From Planctomicrobium piriforme (GTDB taxonomy: Bacteria > Planctomycetota > Planctomycetia > Planctomycetales > Planctomycetaceae), in the NCBI RefSeq assembly GCF_900113665.1, contig NZ_FOQD01000018.1, forward strand, positions 1 to 64,000: a DNA stretch of 64,000 nucleotides, given 5' to 3'. The notes beneath the pieces are model-generated. The model was not told the DNA's origin and ran no database searches. It saw only the letters and a list, made by a program, of their open reading frames with translations. Shown piece by piece: positions 8,726 to 17,733 of this stretch. Each line of letters starts with the position of its first letter. Positions within the stretch are counted from its first letter, which is position 1. Made by a program: the position numbers and the translations under genes.

Positions 8726-9172
8726 ATGGCCCGGAAAGATGCCCTGCTTCGCCTGCACGAGCGATTGATCGAGCAGCGCGATGACCTGCGACATAAGCTG
8801 TCTCTCCCCCAGACAATGCAGAACGATGATGTGGGCGGAGACTCGGCCGACCTTGCGTCGCACGACGTCGAAAAAGAACTCGAGTCGCAACTGGTTTCAC
8901 TCGAAAGCCGCGAACTCGTGCGGATCGAGAAAGCCATCGAAGCGATTCGTAACGGAACATATGGCCAGTGCGAGCATTGCGGGGAGAGAATTCCTGTTGC
9001 CCGATTGCAGGCCCTGCCTCACACTTCATGCTGTATTGAATGCCAGCGGAAGTTCGAGCGTCGCTCGTCGCGGACGGGTGAACAAGTGGACTGGGAATCG
9101 GCCTGGGAATACCAGTCCCGCGAGTCAGATCGCGATCTGACAATGCGGGACATTCAGTTCGACGCGGATTGA
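8726..9172 (+). CDS. DksA/TraR-type C4 zinc finger protein
   Basis: 148 residues. An N-terminal helical pair (about 5-75) with many acidic and basic residues precedes a C4 zinc finger: CEHC (Cys82, Cys85) and CIEC (Cys103, Cys106), spaced as in DksA/TraR. Such proteins bind in the RNA polymerase secondary channel and modulate transcription with ppGpp. The acidic tip residues of E. coli DksA are not clearly aligned, so it may be one of the general DksA-like regulators found in several copies in planctomycetes. It ends 14 nt before the HtrA gene, likely one operon linking stress transcription and proteolysis. Confidence 0.88.
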   Translation: MARKDALLRLHERLIEQRDDLRHKLSLPQTMQNDDVGGDSADLASHDVEKELESQLVSLESRELVRIEKAIEAIRNGTYGQCEHCGERIPVARLQALPHTSCCIECQRKFERRSSRTGEQVDWESAWEYQSRESDRDLTMRDIQFDAD

Positions 9173-9186
9173 TCAGGAACCGTGCC

Positions 9187-10629
9187 ATGACAAAGATGAC
9201 CGTGCCGGCCTGGAAAATTGGTCTGTGCGGCATCGTTGCCCTGCTTCTCGGGGGCGATCTTGCCCGGCTCACTGCCGGCCCGCTCGGGGAAGCGTTCGCC
9301 GAGAGTTCTCCCGGCACAAGCGAAATCGCCGAGTCCCTGCGTCAAGCCGGGCGGCATCTCGCGGCGATCTCTGCCAAGACGATGCCCTCAGTTGTGAATA
9401 TCGAAAGCACGCGTGACTCGCGAACCGGCGAGGTGCAGGAAACCGGCTCAGGCGTGATCATGCGGAGCCCCCGTACTAAGGGGGTGTTTGTCATTACCAA
9501 CCGCCACGTCGTGGCGGATTCCCGGTTGAATCAGATCGAAGTGCATCTGGCCGACGGCCGCGTACTGACGCCGACCGAAAAGCTCGAGGACGCCGACAGC
9601 GACCTCGCTGTGCTGCGCGTCCCGGAAGCCGGCGTGGAAGCCGCCCAGTTCGGCGACAGCGATAACCTCGATATCGGCCACTTCGTGCTGGCGATGGGCA
9701 GCCCCTTTGGATTGAGTGAATCAGTCACGCTGGGGATTATCAGCGCCAAGGGCCGTCGTTCGCTCGAACTGCCTGGCCGAAAAGTCATCAATCAGGACTT
9801 CCTGCAGACCGACGCCGCCATCAATCCCGGTAACAGCGGCGGCCCGTTGATCGATCTCGACGGCCGCGTCGTGGGGATCAACACCGCCATCGCCTCACAG
9901 GGGGGCGGCAACGAAGGGATTGGCTTCAGCATTCCCAGCAACCTGGTGCAGTTCATCGTCGGACAGTTGCTCGATTATGGACGCGTGCGTCGCGGCTATC
10001 TGGGGGTGCAGCTTGACGAGCATTTCGATTTCGAAGTCGCTCGCAAATATGCGCTCGACCGCAAGCAGGGAGCCCGGGTGACCAAAGTCATCGACAAAAC
10101 CCCCGCCGCCATCGCCGGCATTCGGCCTGACGACATCATTCTCAACTTCGACGGCTTCGACGTTGCGGATGAAACCGACCTCATCAACAAGGTGAACGTC
10201 ACCCCCGTCAACAAACGGGTGCGCGTGATTGTGCTGCGAACCGGCCAGCGGATGACGCTGCAGGTGGTCCTCTCCGAGAAACCTGAAGGAGAACGGAGCG
10301 AGGCCCCTGCTCTGCCCGTCGAACTCAAAGCGCCCTATCGCAACACCAGCCTGGCGGTCATGCGGCTCAGCCCGACGCTGGCGGTCCAATGCGGTTACGG
10401 TAAAGAGCAGTCAGGCTTGCTCGTCAAACAGGCGGCTGCCGAAGCGGGCGCCGATGAACTGCAGCTTTACGACGTGATCGAAGAAGTCGCCCGCCAGCCG
10501 GTGACGACTCTGGAAGAACTCGACACTGCACTGGCGACACTGCCTGATCAGTCGCCTGTGCTGCTCAAGGTCCGCCGCGTTGTGGACGGCACTGTGCAGA
10601 CGCTGCTGATTGAGTGGAACCGCGAGTGA
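9187..10629 (+). CDS. DegP/HtrA-type periplasmic serine protease with PDZ domain
   Basis: 480 residues from ATG 9187, chosen over an in-frame TTG at 9169 because AGGAA sits 7 nt before it. The N-terminal hydrophobic stretch (about 10-28) is a signal peptide or anchor. The trypsin-like domain carries the triad His107 (TNRHVV), Asp139 (DSDLAVL) and Ser217 (NPGNSGGPL). One clear PDZ follows at about 265-360 (YLGVQL... IAGIRPDDIILNFDG); a weaker PDZ-like region occupies about 375-475. These enzymes degrade misfolded envelope proteins. The DksA-like gene lies immediately upstream. Confidence 0.92.
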   Translation: MTKMTVPAWKIGLCGIVALLLGGDLARLTAGPLGEAFAESSPGTSEIAESLRQAGRHLAAISAKTMPSVVNIESTRDSRTGEVQETGSGVIMRSPRTKGVFVITNRHVVADSRLNQIEVHLADGRVLTPTEKLEDADSDLAVLRVPEAGVEAAQFGDSDNLDIGHFVLAMGSPFGLSESVTLGIISAKGRRSLELPGRKVINQDFLQTDAAINPGNSGGPLIDLDGRVVGINTAIASQGGGNEGIGFSIPSNLVQFIVGQLLDYGRVRRGYLGVQLDEHFDFEVARKYALDRKQGARVTKVIDKTPAAIAGIRPDDIILNFDGFDVADETDLINKVNVTPVNKRVRVIVLRTGQRMTLQVVLSEKPEGERSEAPALPVELKAPYRNTSLAVMRLSPTLAVQCGYGKEQSGLLVKQAAAEAGADELQLYDVIEEVARQPVTTLEELDTALATLPDQSPVLLKVRRVVDGTVQTLLIEWNRE

Positions 10630-10663
10630 GGGCCTGCTGCCCTGTTTGGGTTTCCTCATCTTG

Positions 10664-10731
10664 CTAAATCCGAAGCACGAAATCCGAAACAGACAGATGT
10701 TTGAATTTTGGTGCTTGTGATTTGGGATTTG
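10664..10731. repeat. AAATCCGAAGCACGAAAT palindromic word repeat
   Basis: The left part holds AAATCCGAAGCACGAAAT (10666-10683), identical to 45444-45461. The right part, read on the minus strand, gives AAATCACAAGCACCAAAATT, the word vocabulary of the 22373-22490 and 59912-60031 repeats. It fills the spacer between the convergent HtrA and LOG genes. Confidence 0.75.
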
Positions 10732-10748
10732 CCTCATCGCCTGTGGGC

Positions 10749-11798
10749 TCAGCAGTTCCCCAGACCTTCGTTAATGAAGTCCACCATCTGTCTAAGGCGG
10801 CCGAAGTCGCGGCGGTTGAAGTGAAATGTCAGCCGCGGCAGATCGCTGAGATGTTCGTCTTCCACTTCGAGCTCGTGCGCCTCGGTCAGTTCAATACGGC
10901 CTGAGGCCACGATGTCTTTGAACTCGTCATTCAAGCGGTCGAGAAACGCGGCGTCGGGCGCGACATGCAGCCGCAGATACAGCTTGTCGCGGACGTACCG
11001 CATGCTGTTGTAGACGCAGTAAAAACCCAGCACTTCCTGCACGGCCTCTTCCACGTCGTCGGTGATCTTGAAGAGCGAGAGATCCGCCGGGGAAATCAGC
11101 TTCTGATCGAGCAGGTTCTTGATGATGAAGTCGAGCCAGTTCTTCCAGTAGGTTCCGCCGGGCGCGTCGATACAGACGATCGGCATCAAATCCCGCTTGC
11201 CGGTCTGGACGAGCGTGAGTGTTTCGAACAGTTCGTCCTGCGTACCAAACCCGCCGGGGAACTGCGCCACCGCATGGACTTCCTTCACGAACATCAGCTT
11301 ACGGGTGAAGAAGTACTTCAGATTGACGAGCTTCTCATCCTTCGAGATGACGTAGTTGGCCGACTGCTCGAAGGGGAGAATGATGTTCAGCCCCATCGAC
11401 ATCTTGCGACCGGCTCCGACATGAGCGGCTTCCATAATCCCGCCGCCGGCCCCGGTGACGACGTACCAGCCGGCCTGAGCACAGCGACGCCCGAACTCGA
11501 GCGCCGACTGATAGGCCGGATGATCGGGCTTGGTGCGGGCAGAGCCGAAGACCGTCACTTTGCGATGCCGGCGAAACGGCTTGAAGACCTTGAGAGCATA
11601 CCGCAGTTCGCGGAGTGCGCGGCTGACGAGTTTGAGGTCGCCGCGACTGGCGTGGTCGCGGGCGAATTTGTCGGCGGTTTCTTTGATCTCCTCGACCAGT
11701 CGGGCGGTGCCGACGGAATCGGGATCATGCTCCGTCGTCAACGGACGCTCTTCAGAAGAGTCCGGCGGGGCCGTCCGGTAATTGCGTTCCTTCGCCAT
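10749..11798 (-). CDS. LOG-family (TIGR00730-like) Rossmann protein
   Basis: 349 residues from ATG 11798 (MAKERN), preferred because AGAGAGG lies upstream; a GTG at 11822 is possible. The fold signature is clear: FGSAR (84-88), GAGGGIME (116-123) and PGGFGTQDE (181-189), the PGGxGTxxE motif of LONELY GUY/nucleotide 5'-monophosphate nucleosidases, often mislabelled lysine decarboxylases. Expected activity is hydrolysis of a nucleotide N-glycosidic bond in the cytosol. The protein is longer than minimal LOG proteins (about 190 aa), with an added helical N-terminus and a C-terminal domain of about 120 residues. Physiological substrate unknown. Confidence 0.88.
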   Translation of the reverse strand: MAKERNYRTAPPDSSEERPLTTEHDPDSVGTARLVEEIKETADKFARDHASRGDLKLVSRALRELRYALKVFKPFRRHRKVTVFGSARTKPDHPAYQSALEFGRRCAQAGWYVVTGAGGGIMEAAHVGAGRKMSMGLNIILPFEQSANYVISKDEKLVNLKYFFTRKLMFVKEVHAVAQFPGGFGTQDELFETLTLVQTGKRDLMPIVCIDAPGGTYWKNWLDFIIKNLLDQKLISPADLSLFKITDDVEEAVQEVLGFYCVYNSMRYVRDKLYLRLHVAPDAAFLDRLNDEFKDIVASGRIELTEAHELEVEDEHLSDLPRLTFHFNRRDFGRLRQMVDFINEGLGNC

Positions 11799-12222
11799 GA
11801 ATATCGAATCCTCTCTGCACACCGATCAGCGCCGCCAGGGTACCGCAGTTTGAAGTACCGACGGACTCCGGACGCTCAGACAAAGTGTAGCGGCCCTGCA
11901 CCGGACGACGCGAACGTCACGCTGAGAAACGACAAGACCGAGCCATCCGAAGTTGAAGAGAGTCGTGGATTGAACCCGGCTCGAACTGTGGCAACAAACA
12001 ACGAAGAGTTTTGACCACGGAAAGCACGGAAAGCACGGAATTCACGGAATTCACGGAATTTCAAAACCGAGAACTCGCTCCGGATTTCGCATGCACCCTC
12101 ATATGCTTGGCAGAGGGGAATGTCATGTCGGGTTGCAGTTAGATCATTTCCGTCCGTGTACTCCGTGCCTTCCGTGGTTCCTCATATTTTGTCGCCGACC
12201 AACCTGGAGATAAAACACCGGC
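11799..12222. other. Spacer of 424 nt upstream of the LOG gene
   Basis: No protein gene is supported. The spacer is dominated by an inverted pair of CACGGA tandem repeats (12016-12176). The promoter for the LOG gene is expected in 11800-11900, but no clear boxes are seen. Confidence 0.5.
12016..12176. repeat. Inverted arrays of CACGGA 9-mers
   Basis: Five contiguous 9-bp units on the plus strand (12016-12060: CACGGAAAG twice, then CACGGAATT three times) face three units on the minus strand (12150-12176: CACGGAAGG, CACGGAGTA, CACGGACGG). The 89-nt centre is not repetitive. The two arrays can pair over their CACGGA cores. Similar CACAGATGAACACGGATGG words occur at 17684-17713. Confidence 0.8.
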
Positions 12223-12582
12223 CTAAGCGCCGATTGATTCGAGGGCTTCTTCGCGGGTGTCGTAGATCGCCCACAGGGTGTCCAGGGCGGTCGTGTGCAG
12301 CAGATCCCGGGCGAGGCGATGCACGCCGCAGAGCACCATCACTCCTCCGCGGATGCGGACGAGCTTATGGCAGCGGACCAGAAGCGCCATGAAGACGGAG
12401 CCAAAGTACGAGACCCGGGACAGGTCGAAGACGACCATCGGGGCCTTCTGTTCGCGAATCGGCTCCAGCACGATGTCGGCAGCCTGTTCGACGATTTCCC
12501 ATCTCAGACTCTCGACTCCCCCCGCGGCGACCACGACCAGGGCGTCGCCATGCCATTCCAGGCTGATGACGTTCGATTCCAA
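12223..12582 (-). CDS. STAS-domain protein (anti-sigma antagonist-like)
   Basis: 119 residues, single STAS fold: strand-helix pattern with VVFDLSRVSYFGS at about 49-61, where the final Ser occupies the regulatory phosphorylation position of SpoIIAA-like proteins, followed by the helix FMALLVRCHKLV. The start is TTG at 12582 with AAGGTGG about 7 nt upstream. Such proteins sit in partner-switching modules that release sigma factors or control other effectors. No cognate kinase or phosphatase is adjacent. Cytosolic. Confidence 0.78.
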   Translation of the reverse strand: MESNVISLEWHGDALVVVAAGGVESLRWEIVEQAADIVLEPIREQKAPMVVFDLSRVSYFGSVFMALLVRCHKLVRIRGGVMVLCGVHRLARDLLHTTALDTLWAIYDTREEALESIGA

Positions 12583-12715
12583 GTTGCCACCTTGCTTCCG
12601 GGTTGAGGATCGCCTGGCTGCTGACGGATCATTCCGGCCGCCAGTACGGGTTCATTCGAAGTCTTTGCAGAATAGGCGATGCGGACGGTCTGGCAATCCC
12701 GATGTGGAGAGCGAA

Positions 12716-14059
12716 TCAGTTCGCACCGACCACTTGCGAGGGTTTCGCCGGATAAAGCTTGCCGTTCGGGACCACGCTGCGATTGGTCGGTTCGTTCTTC
12801 TGCACCCATTCGTTCAGGGCTTTGACCAGGCTGGCAGAAGGAGGCGGCGGGAGCGGAGCCTGGGGCAGTTTTTCGAGGAACGGCTTGCAGATCGGGAAGA
12901 CGACGTCAAAAGCGCCTTTCACGACCGCGGCATGCGTCGCCAGCCCGGTGCGCTCCAGTTGGAACAGCAAGCCCCATTTCCTCACCTTGGCCTGATGAAC
13001 GGTCGCCGGCTTGAACGACAGGTAAATCCGCACAAACGGTTCCTGCCAGCCGACTGAAGTAGGGGCCTTGGCATAGCTCGCGCACATTTCGCCCAGCAGC
13101 TTGCAGATTTCAACAGTGATGAGCGGCAGATTCGTCGAGGAACTGAGCGGCAACTGGCTGATCCCCTGAGCCGCCAGCGTCCGGTTCAAAAAAAGTTCCT
13201 TGCGATTGACGATAATGTCGAGCAGCGCTTCGACCACAATCGGCTGCGTCGCGCTGTTGTCGATGCGGTCCACGAAGCCGAGGGCTTCGATCATCTTGTT
13301 CCGGAACCACCAGATGCCGTCTTCACTACTGGGTGGAGTGGCCGCAAGCGTATCCACCAGTGCCTGGGCGATGTCGGACTTTTCGTTCGAGCTCGGAGCC
13401 CCGTCACCGTCGCGACAAATACGGGCGAGACCTTTTGCGGCCAGTATCCGGCAATCGAGAGACTGCTTCGGATCGATGAGCACCTGAATCAGCAGCTTGT
13501 GTGCAGGATTATAGGGGACCGCCGGAATTTCGGTGGAACCCTGATACTGGGCCGGCTTCAGATTCAACTGCACCACAGCCGAGAGCATATTGAACCGCAC
13601 GATGTCCTTGGGATGCGTCAAGATCTCCGGCGCGCGCGCCAGAATTTCATCCATCAGAATCTGCCGCACCGCCGGGGTCGTCAGCGTGGGGGCCATTTCG
13701 TTCAGCAGGCGGTCGACCGTCTTGGGGAGATCGGTATTGTCCTCATGAGTCAACTGCGACAGGTAGTAGTGAACGACCTTTTTCATCTTGGCGATTCCCG
13801 CATTACCGGGAGCGGCCGCACGGAATTCTGCTTTATTTTTGAAGTAATCCACCCGGTAGAACTGCTTGGCCTGGGCGGAATCCATCAGCCATTCAGGCGA
13901 TTTCCAGGCATCTTGCGCAGCGACAGAATTTGGCAAGGCCGCGGTCGCCAGCAGGCTCCCCAGCAATGCCAGCAGCGGTAGAATCCGACAGCCAGTGCGC
14001 GCAAACACCACATTCCCCTTTGGGACTTCGACGGCCGATGACAAATCTCGCTCGCTCAT
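12716..14059 (-). CDS. Exported protein with HEAT-like helical repeats
   Basis: 447 residues. A hydrophobic segment near 26-48 (ILPLLALLGSLLATAALPNSVAAQ) acts as signal peptide. The annotated ATG 14059 has no Shine-Dalgarno, whereas AAAGGGG lies just before GTG codons at 14011 and 14008, so the true N-terminus may be about 17 residues shorter. The mature part looks like tandem helical pairs of HEAT type (for example DCRILAAKGLARIC and NRTLAAQGISQL) followed by a Pro-rich tail. No enzyme motif is seen. Probably a periplasmic protein-binding scaffold; no function claimed. Confidence 0.68.
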   Translation of the reverse strand: MSERDLSSAVEVPKGNVVFARTGCRILPLLALLGSLLATAALPNSVAAQDAWKSPEWLMDSAQAKQFYRVDYFKNKAEFRAAAPGNAGIAKMKKVVHYYLSQLTHEDNTDLPKTVDRLLNEMAPTLTTPAVRQILMDEILARAPEILTHPKDIVRFNMLSAVVQLNLKPAQYQGSTEIPAVPYNPAHKLLIQVLIDPKQSLDCRILAAKGLARICRDGDGAPSSNEKSDIAQALVDTLAATPPSSEDGIWWFRNKMIEALGFVDRIDNSATQPIVVEALLDIIVNRKELFLNRTLAAQGISQLPLSSSTNLPLITVEICKLLGEMCASYAKAPTSVGWQEPFVRIYLSFKPATVHQAKVRKWGLLFQLERTGLATHAAVVKGAFDVVFPICKPFLEKLPQAPLPPPPSASLVKALNEWVQKNEPTNRSVVPNGKLYPAKPSQVVGAN

Positions 14060-14387
14060 GAACAGTCGATCATCGGATTTGTCATGCTGGACGGAATCGT
14101 ACCCAGGGACAGGATACTTTCGAAGTGTCAGCGAAGGAGATGGTTGAAGGGATGGTGAATTGCTTCAACCGTACCTCCCGCAAGGCCTCAGGCACACGCG
14201 CAACTCCCCCGAGACTCAAAACCTACCAGCGCCGGAAAAGTGCTGTCAAGTTGCGGCTGGTCGGAAGGTGCATTCGCCCACGGCAAAACGCCCCTTCTGC
14301 CTGAGAGCGGGATTATGACTCTTGTCCCTGTCCTGTCGATCTCGACAATCGTAACGGCCGCACCTCAAGACGACAGGATCCTGCCCG
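14060..14387. other. Divergent spacer of 328 nt
   Basis: This separates the minus-strand HEAT-like gene and the plus-strand deacetylase gene. I see no repeat family member, no RNA gene and no convincing promoter boxes. A short open frame at 14240-14443 overlaps the deacetylase start and is not supported. Confidence 0.5.
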
Positions 14388-15320
14388 ATGCTGCTGTTCA
14401 CCGACCCGCTCTTTCTGGAACACAACACCGGTTCGCACCCTGAAAATGCAGGCCGGCTGGCGGCGATTCACAAAAAGCTGGCCGAAACCGGCCTGATCGA
14501 TCGCTGCCAGCGAGGAGTCGTCTCGCCTGCCCCGCACGCCGCCATCGCCGCCGTGCATGGCGATCAATACTTGAAACGGGTCGAACAGATTTGTGAACGT
14601 GGCGGAGGGTCTCTCGACGCCGACACCCGGGTTTCTGCCCGCTCTTTTGAAGTCGCCAGGCACGCGGCAGGCGCCGCCTGTACCGCCGTCGAACAGGTGG
14701 TTCGCGGAGACGACACGCGGGCACTGTGTCTCATCCGACCGCCCGGGCACCATGCCCTGCCCGACCGCGCCATGGGCTTCTGCCTGCTGAATAACATCGC
14801 TATCGCCGCCAGACATGCCCAGCTCGCCTGCGGCCTGAAACGGGTGCTGATCGTCGACTGGGACGTCCACCACGGTAATGGCACGCAGGACATTTTCTAT
14901 GCCGACGGCAGCGTCGGGTTCTATTCGATACACCGTTTCCCGTTCTATCCCGGGACCGGCGACTGGGACGAAACGGGCACCGGGGCGGGTGCAGGAACCA
15001 CCTGGAACGTCCCGATCGCCTACGGCACGTCTCGGGAGAAATACTTCGAACGCTTCCAGCGAACGCTCGATGACGCGGTCGCGACCATGCGGCCGGAACT
15101 GATTCTGATCAGCGCCGGATTCGATGCCCACCGTCTCGACCCGATTGGCTCGCTCGACCTGGAAACCGAGGACTTCGCGCGGCTGACGGAGTTAGTCGTG
15201 GCGGCGGCCAATGCCGAATGCCAGGGAAAAATCGTCAGCCTGCTGGAGGGGGGATATCATCCGCAGGCATTGGCGGATTCGGTTGCAGTGCACCTCACAA
15301 CGCTCGCGGGGGATCAGTGA
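14388..15320 (+). CDS. Histone deacetylase-family amidohydrolase
   Basis: 310 residues, normal length for bacterial HDAC-like proteins (acetoin utilisation AcuC/acetylpolyamine amidohydrolase group). The active-site set is complete: His121-His122 in RPPGHHAL, zinc ligands Asp159 and His161 in DWDVHHGNGT, and Asp246 in AGFDAH; LLEGGYH lies near the C-terminus. It removes acetyl groups from lysines or polyamines in the cytosol. No acetyltransferase is adjacent, so the substrate is open. It ends in a spacer shared with a convergent esterase gene. Confidence 0.92.
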   Translation: MLLFTDPLFLEHNTGSHPENAGRLAAIHKKLAETGLIDRCQRGVVSPAPHAAIAAVHGDQYLKRVEQICERGGGSLDADTRVSARSFEVARHAAGAACTAVEQVVRGDDTRALCLIRPPGHHALPDRAMGFCLLNNIAIAARHAQLACGLKRVLIVDWDVHHGNGTQDIFYADGSVGFYSIHRFPFYPGTGDWDETGTGAGAGTTWNVPIAYGTSREKYFERFQRTLDDAVATMRPELILISAGFDAHRLDPIGSLDLETEDFARLTELVVAAANAECQGKIVSLLEGGYHPQALADSVAVHLTTLAGDQ

Positions 15321-15411
15321 GTCGTTCGCCGAAAGAACCGTGGGCTAAGGCCCAGCGGCTGATGGGCGTCTCTCAACTGTCACGCTTCAGCGACCGTTTG
15401 CTGGATCTTTC

Positions 15412-15433
15412 GAAACTGACAACTGAAAACTCC
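15412..15433 (-). repeat. ACTGACAACTGAAAACT word repeat
   Basis: GAAACTGACAACTGAAAACT here corresponds to the inverted words at 43374-43407 (AGTTTTTAGTTGTCAGTTTT). It abuts the 3' end of the minus-strand esterase gene, whose stop codon is at 15435. Confidence 0.6.
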
Positions 15434-15434
15434 C

Positions 15435-16535
15435 CTACTGCGGACTAACCTGCGGGTCCGAACGGAGCGCGTATTCCAGGAACTCGAACGCTTTCTCGGC
15501 CGACTCCGGCGTCAACTGGTGGCCTTGGTGGTGATTCAAGAGCCCCATGCGTACAGGCTGCCCGTAAAACGCGGTCACCTGTTGGCCGACTTTCAACGGA
15601 GGCCAGGAGCGTTCACCGTCTGCGCAACCGGAGCCTGCTTCTCCTCCGAGAACCAGAAAGGGTCGCGGAGCGATGAGTGCGGCGAGTTCCGCATGGGTCC
15701 GTGCAAAACCGGGATTCAGAATCTGGCGCCCCAGATACCACTCCGCCTCCCAGTTCGAGGAATGCAGGCTCATCCCCCCTTCACTGGAAACTCCCGCCAG
15801 GACCCGATCATCGAAAGCCATCAGGTACAGGGCCTCTTTGGCGCCAAGCGAATGCCCAATGGTTCCCACTCGATGGGGATCGACTTCCGTCTGCTGCAGC
15901 AGAACGTCAACAGCCCGCATGCCGTCCGCGAGCATGGTCGTCATGCCGAGGCTTTCTGGATGGCGTTTCTTCGTGGCAGCCGCCGCTTCACCATAGCTTG
16001 ACTGTTCCCAGAGATAGTTTGCCGGGCAGACGACCACGAATCCCCGTTCGGCGAGTTGCAGTCCAATTCCCTGCTCCGGTTTACTCCCCTTGCCGGCCAC
16101 GGCGTCGATTGTTTCGCGCGTGGTACTGTGAAACACGACGAGGCCGGGAAACCGTCCGCTGGCGGTCACCCCTTTCGGCTTGAGCAGGTAGGCCCGCACC
16201 ATGCGCCCTGGTTCCGCTTCATAGCGAATGAGCGTGCGGGTGCATTTGGCGAGGTCTTCGGTCTTCTCTGCTTTGACAGTCAACGGCTCTTTCGCAGATG
16301 GGAGCGGCCCGAGGAAGTCGAGCCATTGAGCGCGAATCTGCTCGCGAACTGGCTTCCATTCTTCAAGCGTCGTGATGGGCGTCCCGTCGGCCTTTTTCAA
16401 AAAGGCCGACGGGACTGAGGGTAAACTGATTCCGGAAGGCGTGGTGACTTCGGTCAGCCACGGGACATCGTCCGCATGGCACATTCCGGCAGAGAGAATG
16501 AGAAACAGTCCAGCAGTCGTCGTGAATCGCAGCAT
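15435..16535 (-). CDS. Secreted acetyl-xylan-esterase-like alpha/beta hydrolase
   Basis: 366 residues from ATG 16535, supported by CGAGG 7 nt upstream; the frame is open to 16655 but only this start gives a leading signal peptide (MLRFTTTAGLFLILSAGMCHA). The alpha/beta-hydrolase core has the nucleophile GHSLG (Ser229) and a C-terminal HHQGHQL (His339). The layout matches Abhydrolase_7/dienelactone-hydrolase-like acetyl esterases common in polysaccharide-degrading planctomycetes. It lies 47 nt downstream of a glycosidase gene on the same strand, so the pair probably acts on one exported glycan pathway. Confidence 0.8.
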   Translation of the reverse strand: MLRFTTTAGLFLILSAGMCHADDVPWLTEVTTPSGISLPSVPSAFLKKADGTPITTLEEWKPVREQIRAQWLDFLGPLPSAKEPLTVKAEKTEDLAKCTRTLIRYEAEPGRMVRAYLLKPKGVTASGRFPGLVVFHSTTRETIDAVAGKGSKPEQGIGLQLAERGFVVVCPANYLWEQSSYGEAAAATKKRHPESLGMTTMLADGMRAVDVLLQQTEVDPHRVGTIGHSLGAKEALYLMAFDDRVLAGVSSEGGMSLHSSNWEAEWYLGRQILNPGFARTHAELAALIAPRPFLVLGGEAGSGCADGERSWPPLKVGQQVTAFYGQPVRMGLLNHHQGHQLTPESAEKAFEFLEYALRSDPQVSPQ

Positions 16536-16582
16536 GAAATCCTCGAAGTGAAAGCAGATCATCGCCCTAGACAAACCGCGAT

Positions 16583-17605
16583 TTATTGCGGCTTCTTCAG
16601 TCGAATCGACCCTGCGGCAGGGTATTCGACCGGATACGGGGGCGAGATCTTCCAATCGGTGCTGGTCAGCAGCACGTCGTTGCCATCAGGGCCGGGAATG
16701 ATCTTGTGAATGTACCCCGAGCGGCCGTCTGGCATCTTATCAAGCCACCATTCGCCCAGGGGTTCATAGGGTCCGGTAAATTGATCCGCGGTGAAAATCG
16801 CATTCACGCGGAGTTTCTTCTTGAGTGACTCCGGAACGCTGTTCGTCCATTTCTCTGGGAATTCGGTCTGATCGTGCGCCGTGCCGAAGCAGAGATACCA
16901 GCGGTCTCCATGCTTCCAGACGCAGGGAGTCTCCATGCGGTCGCACCACTGCGGATACGAAAAGACGCCGGCGGATTCCCAAGCCTGCATGTCGCGCGAA
17001 CGCAGCACGCCAATACACCCGGCCGAATTCAGCGGATCTCCCTGCACGCGGGCATTGATCAGCATGTAATACCAGCCGTCGATCGGTTCGGGATACAGAT
17101 AGGGATCGGCGAGGGCTTTCCACTGGAGCTTCCGCCCTTGCCATTCCCCTGGATAGGCCTGACTGGTCACGAGCGGGCCGTCGCCGGGGACTTTCCAGGT
17201 GTTCAGGTCGTTACTGACAGCCATGCCGACGACCGAGTCTTTGCCGCCGGTTGCCGAAAAGGGCATGAACCATTTGCCGTCGTGTCGGGCGACGCTCCCA
17301 GTGGCAATCGCGCTCCGCCAGAGTCGCGGCATCGGCGTGACGACCGGGCCTTGATCCTGCCAGTGAATCAAATCTGTGGACGTGGCATGGCCGATCTGTT
17401 GCAGGTCGTGCCGCGCACTCCAGTCATTTGCACTGCCGATCGCCTGGGGCACCTGCAGGTAGTAAGCGTGATAGGTGTCCCCTTCACGGGCGAACCAGAG
17501 ATCATGAATCCACAACCCCGGCGGCGCGAAGAGTTCCTCCACGTAACACTGAGGCCCCAGGATCAAACAACACGACACAACCAGCGAGCGCAAGAGAGTG
17601 TTCAT
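16583..17605 (-). CDS. Glycoside hydrolase, five-bladed propeller (GH43/GH32-like)
   Basis: 340 residues with a short signal peptide (1 to about 18). The sequence follows the GH43/GH32/GH62 propeller layout: an early aspartate in LWIHDLWF (Asp35, possible base), TGSVARHDGKWFMPFSA, a mid-chain LADPYLYP with aspartate, and ETPCVWKHGDRWYL with the likely acid glutamate. Assignment to one GH family is not safe from motifs alone. Exported or periplasmic. It is first of a two-gene unit with the downstream esterase (47-nt gap), consistent with debranching and deacetylating one polysaccharide. Confidence 0.75.
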   Translation of the reverse strand: MNTLLRSLVVSCCLILGPQCYVEELFAPPGLWIHDLWFAREGDTYHAYYLQVPQAIGSANDWSARHDLQQIGHATSTDLIHWQDQGPVVTPMPRLWRSAIATGSVARHDGKWFMPFSATGGKDSVVGMAVSNDLNTWKVPGDGPLVTSQAYPGEWQGRKLQWKALADPYLYPEPIDGWYYMLINARVQGDPLNSAGCIGVLRSRDMQAWESAGVFSYPQWCDRMETPCVWKHGDRWYLCFGTAHDQTEFPEKWTNSVPESLKKKLRVNAIFTADQFTGPYEPLGEWWLDKMPDGRSGYIHKIIPGPDGNDVLLTSTDWKISPPYPVEYPAAGSIRLKKPQ

Positions 17606-17683
17606 GCCTGCAGCTTAGACGGCGCGGATGGATGGCTTCAACCGCTGGTCAGTTGTGGTCGCCTGAGGACAAAGTTGTTTAGC

Positions 17684-17713
17684 CACAGATGAACACGGAT
17701 GGACACAGATTTT
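17684..17713 (+). repeat. CACAGATGAACACGGATGG 10-mer repeat
   Basis: Three contiguous 10-bp units: CACAGATGAA, CACGGATGGA and CACAGATTTT. They share the CACRGA core with the 12016-12176 element. It lies in the spacer between a glycosidase and a small membrane protein gene. Confidence 0.65.
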
Positions 17714-17733
17714 AGAGAGTCAGAATCGCAGGC

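Noticed and set aside
12016..12176. CRISPR-like array (regular 9-mers)
   Set aside because: Units are contiguous, with no spacers of constant length, and there are no cas genes in the window.
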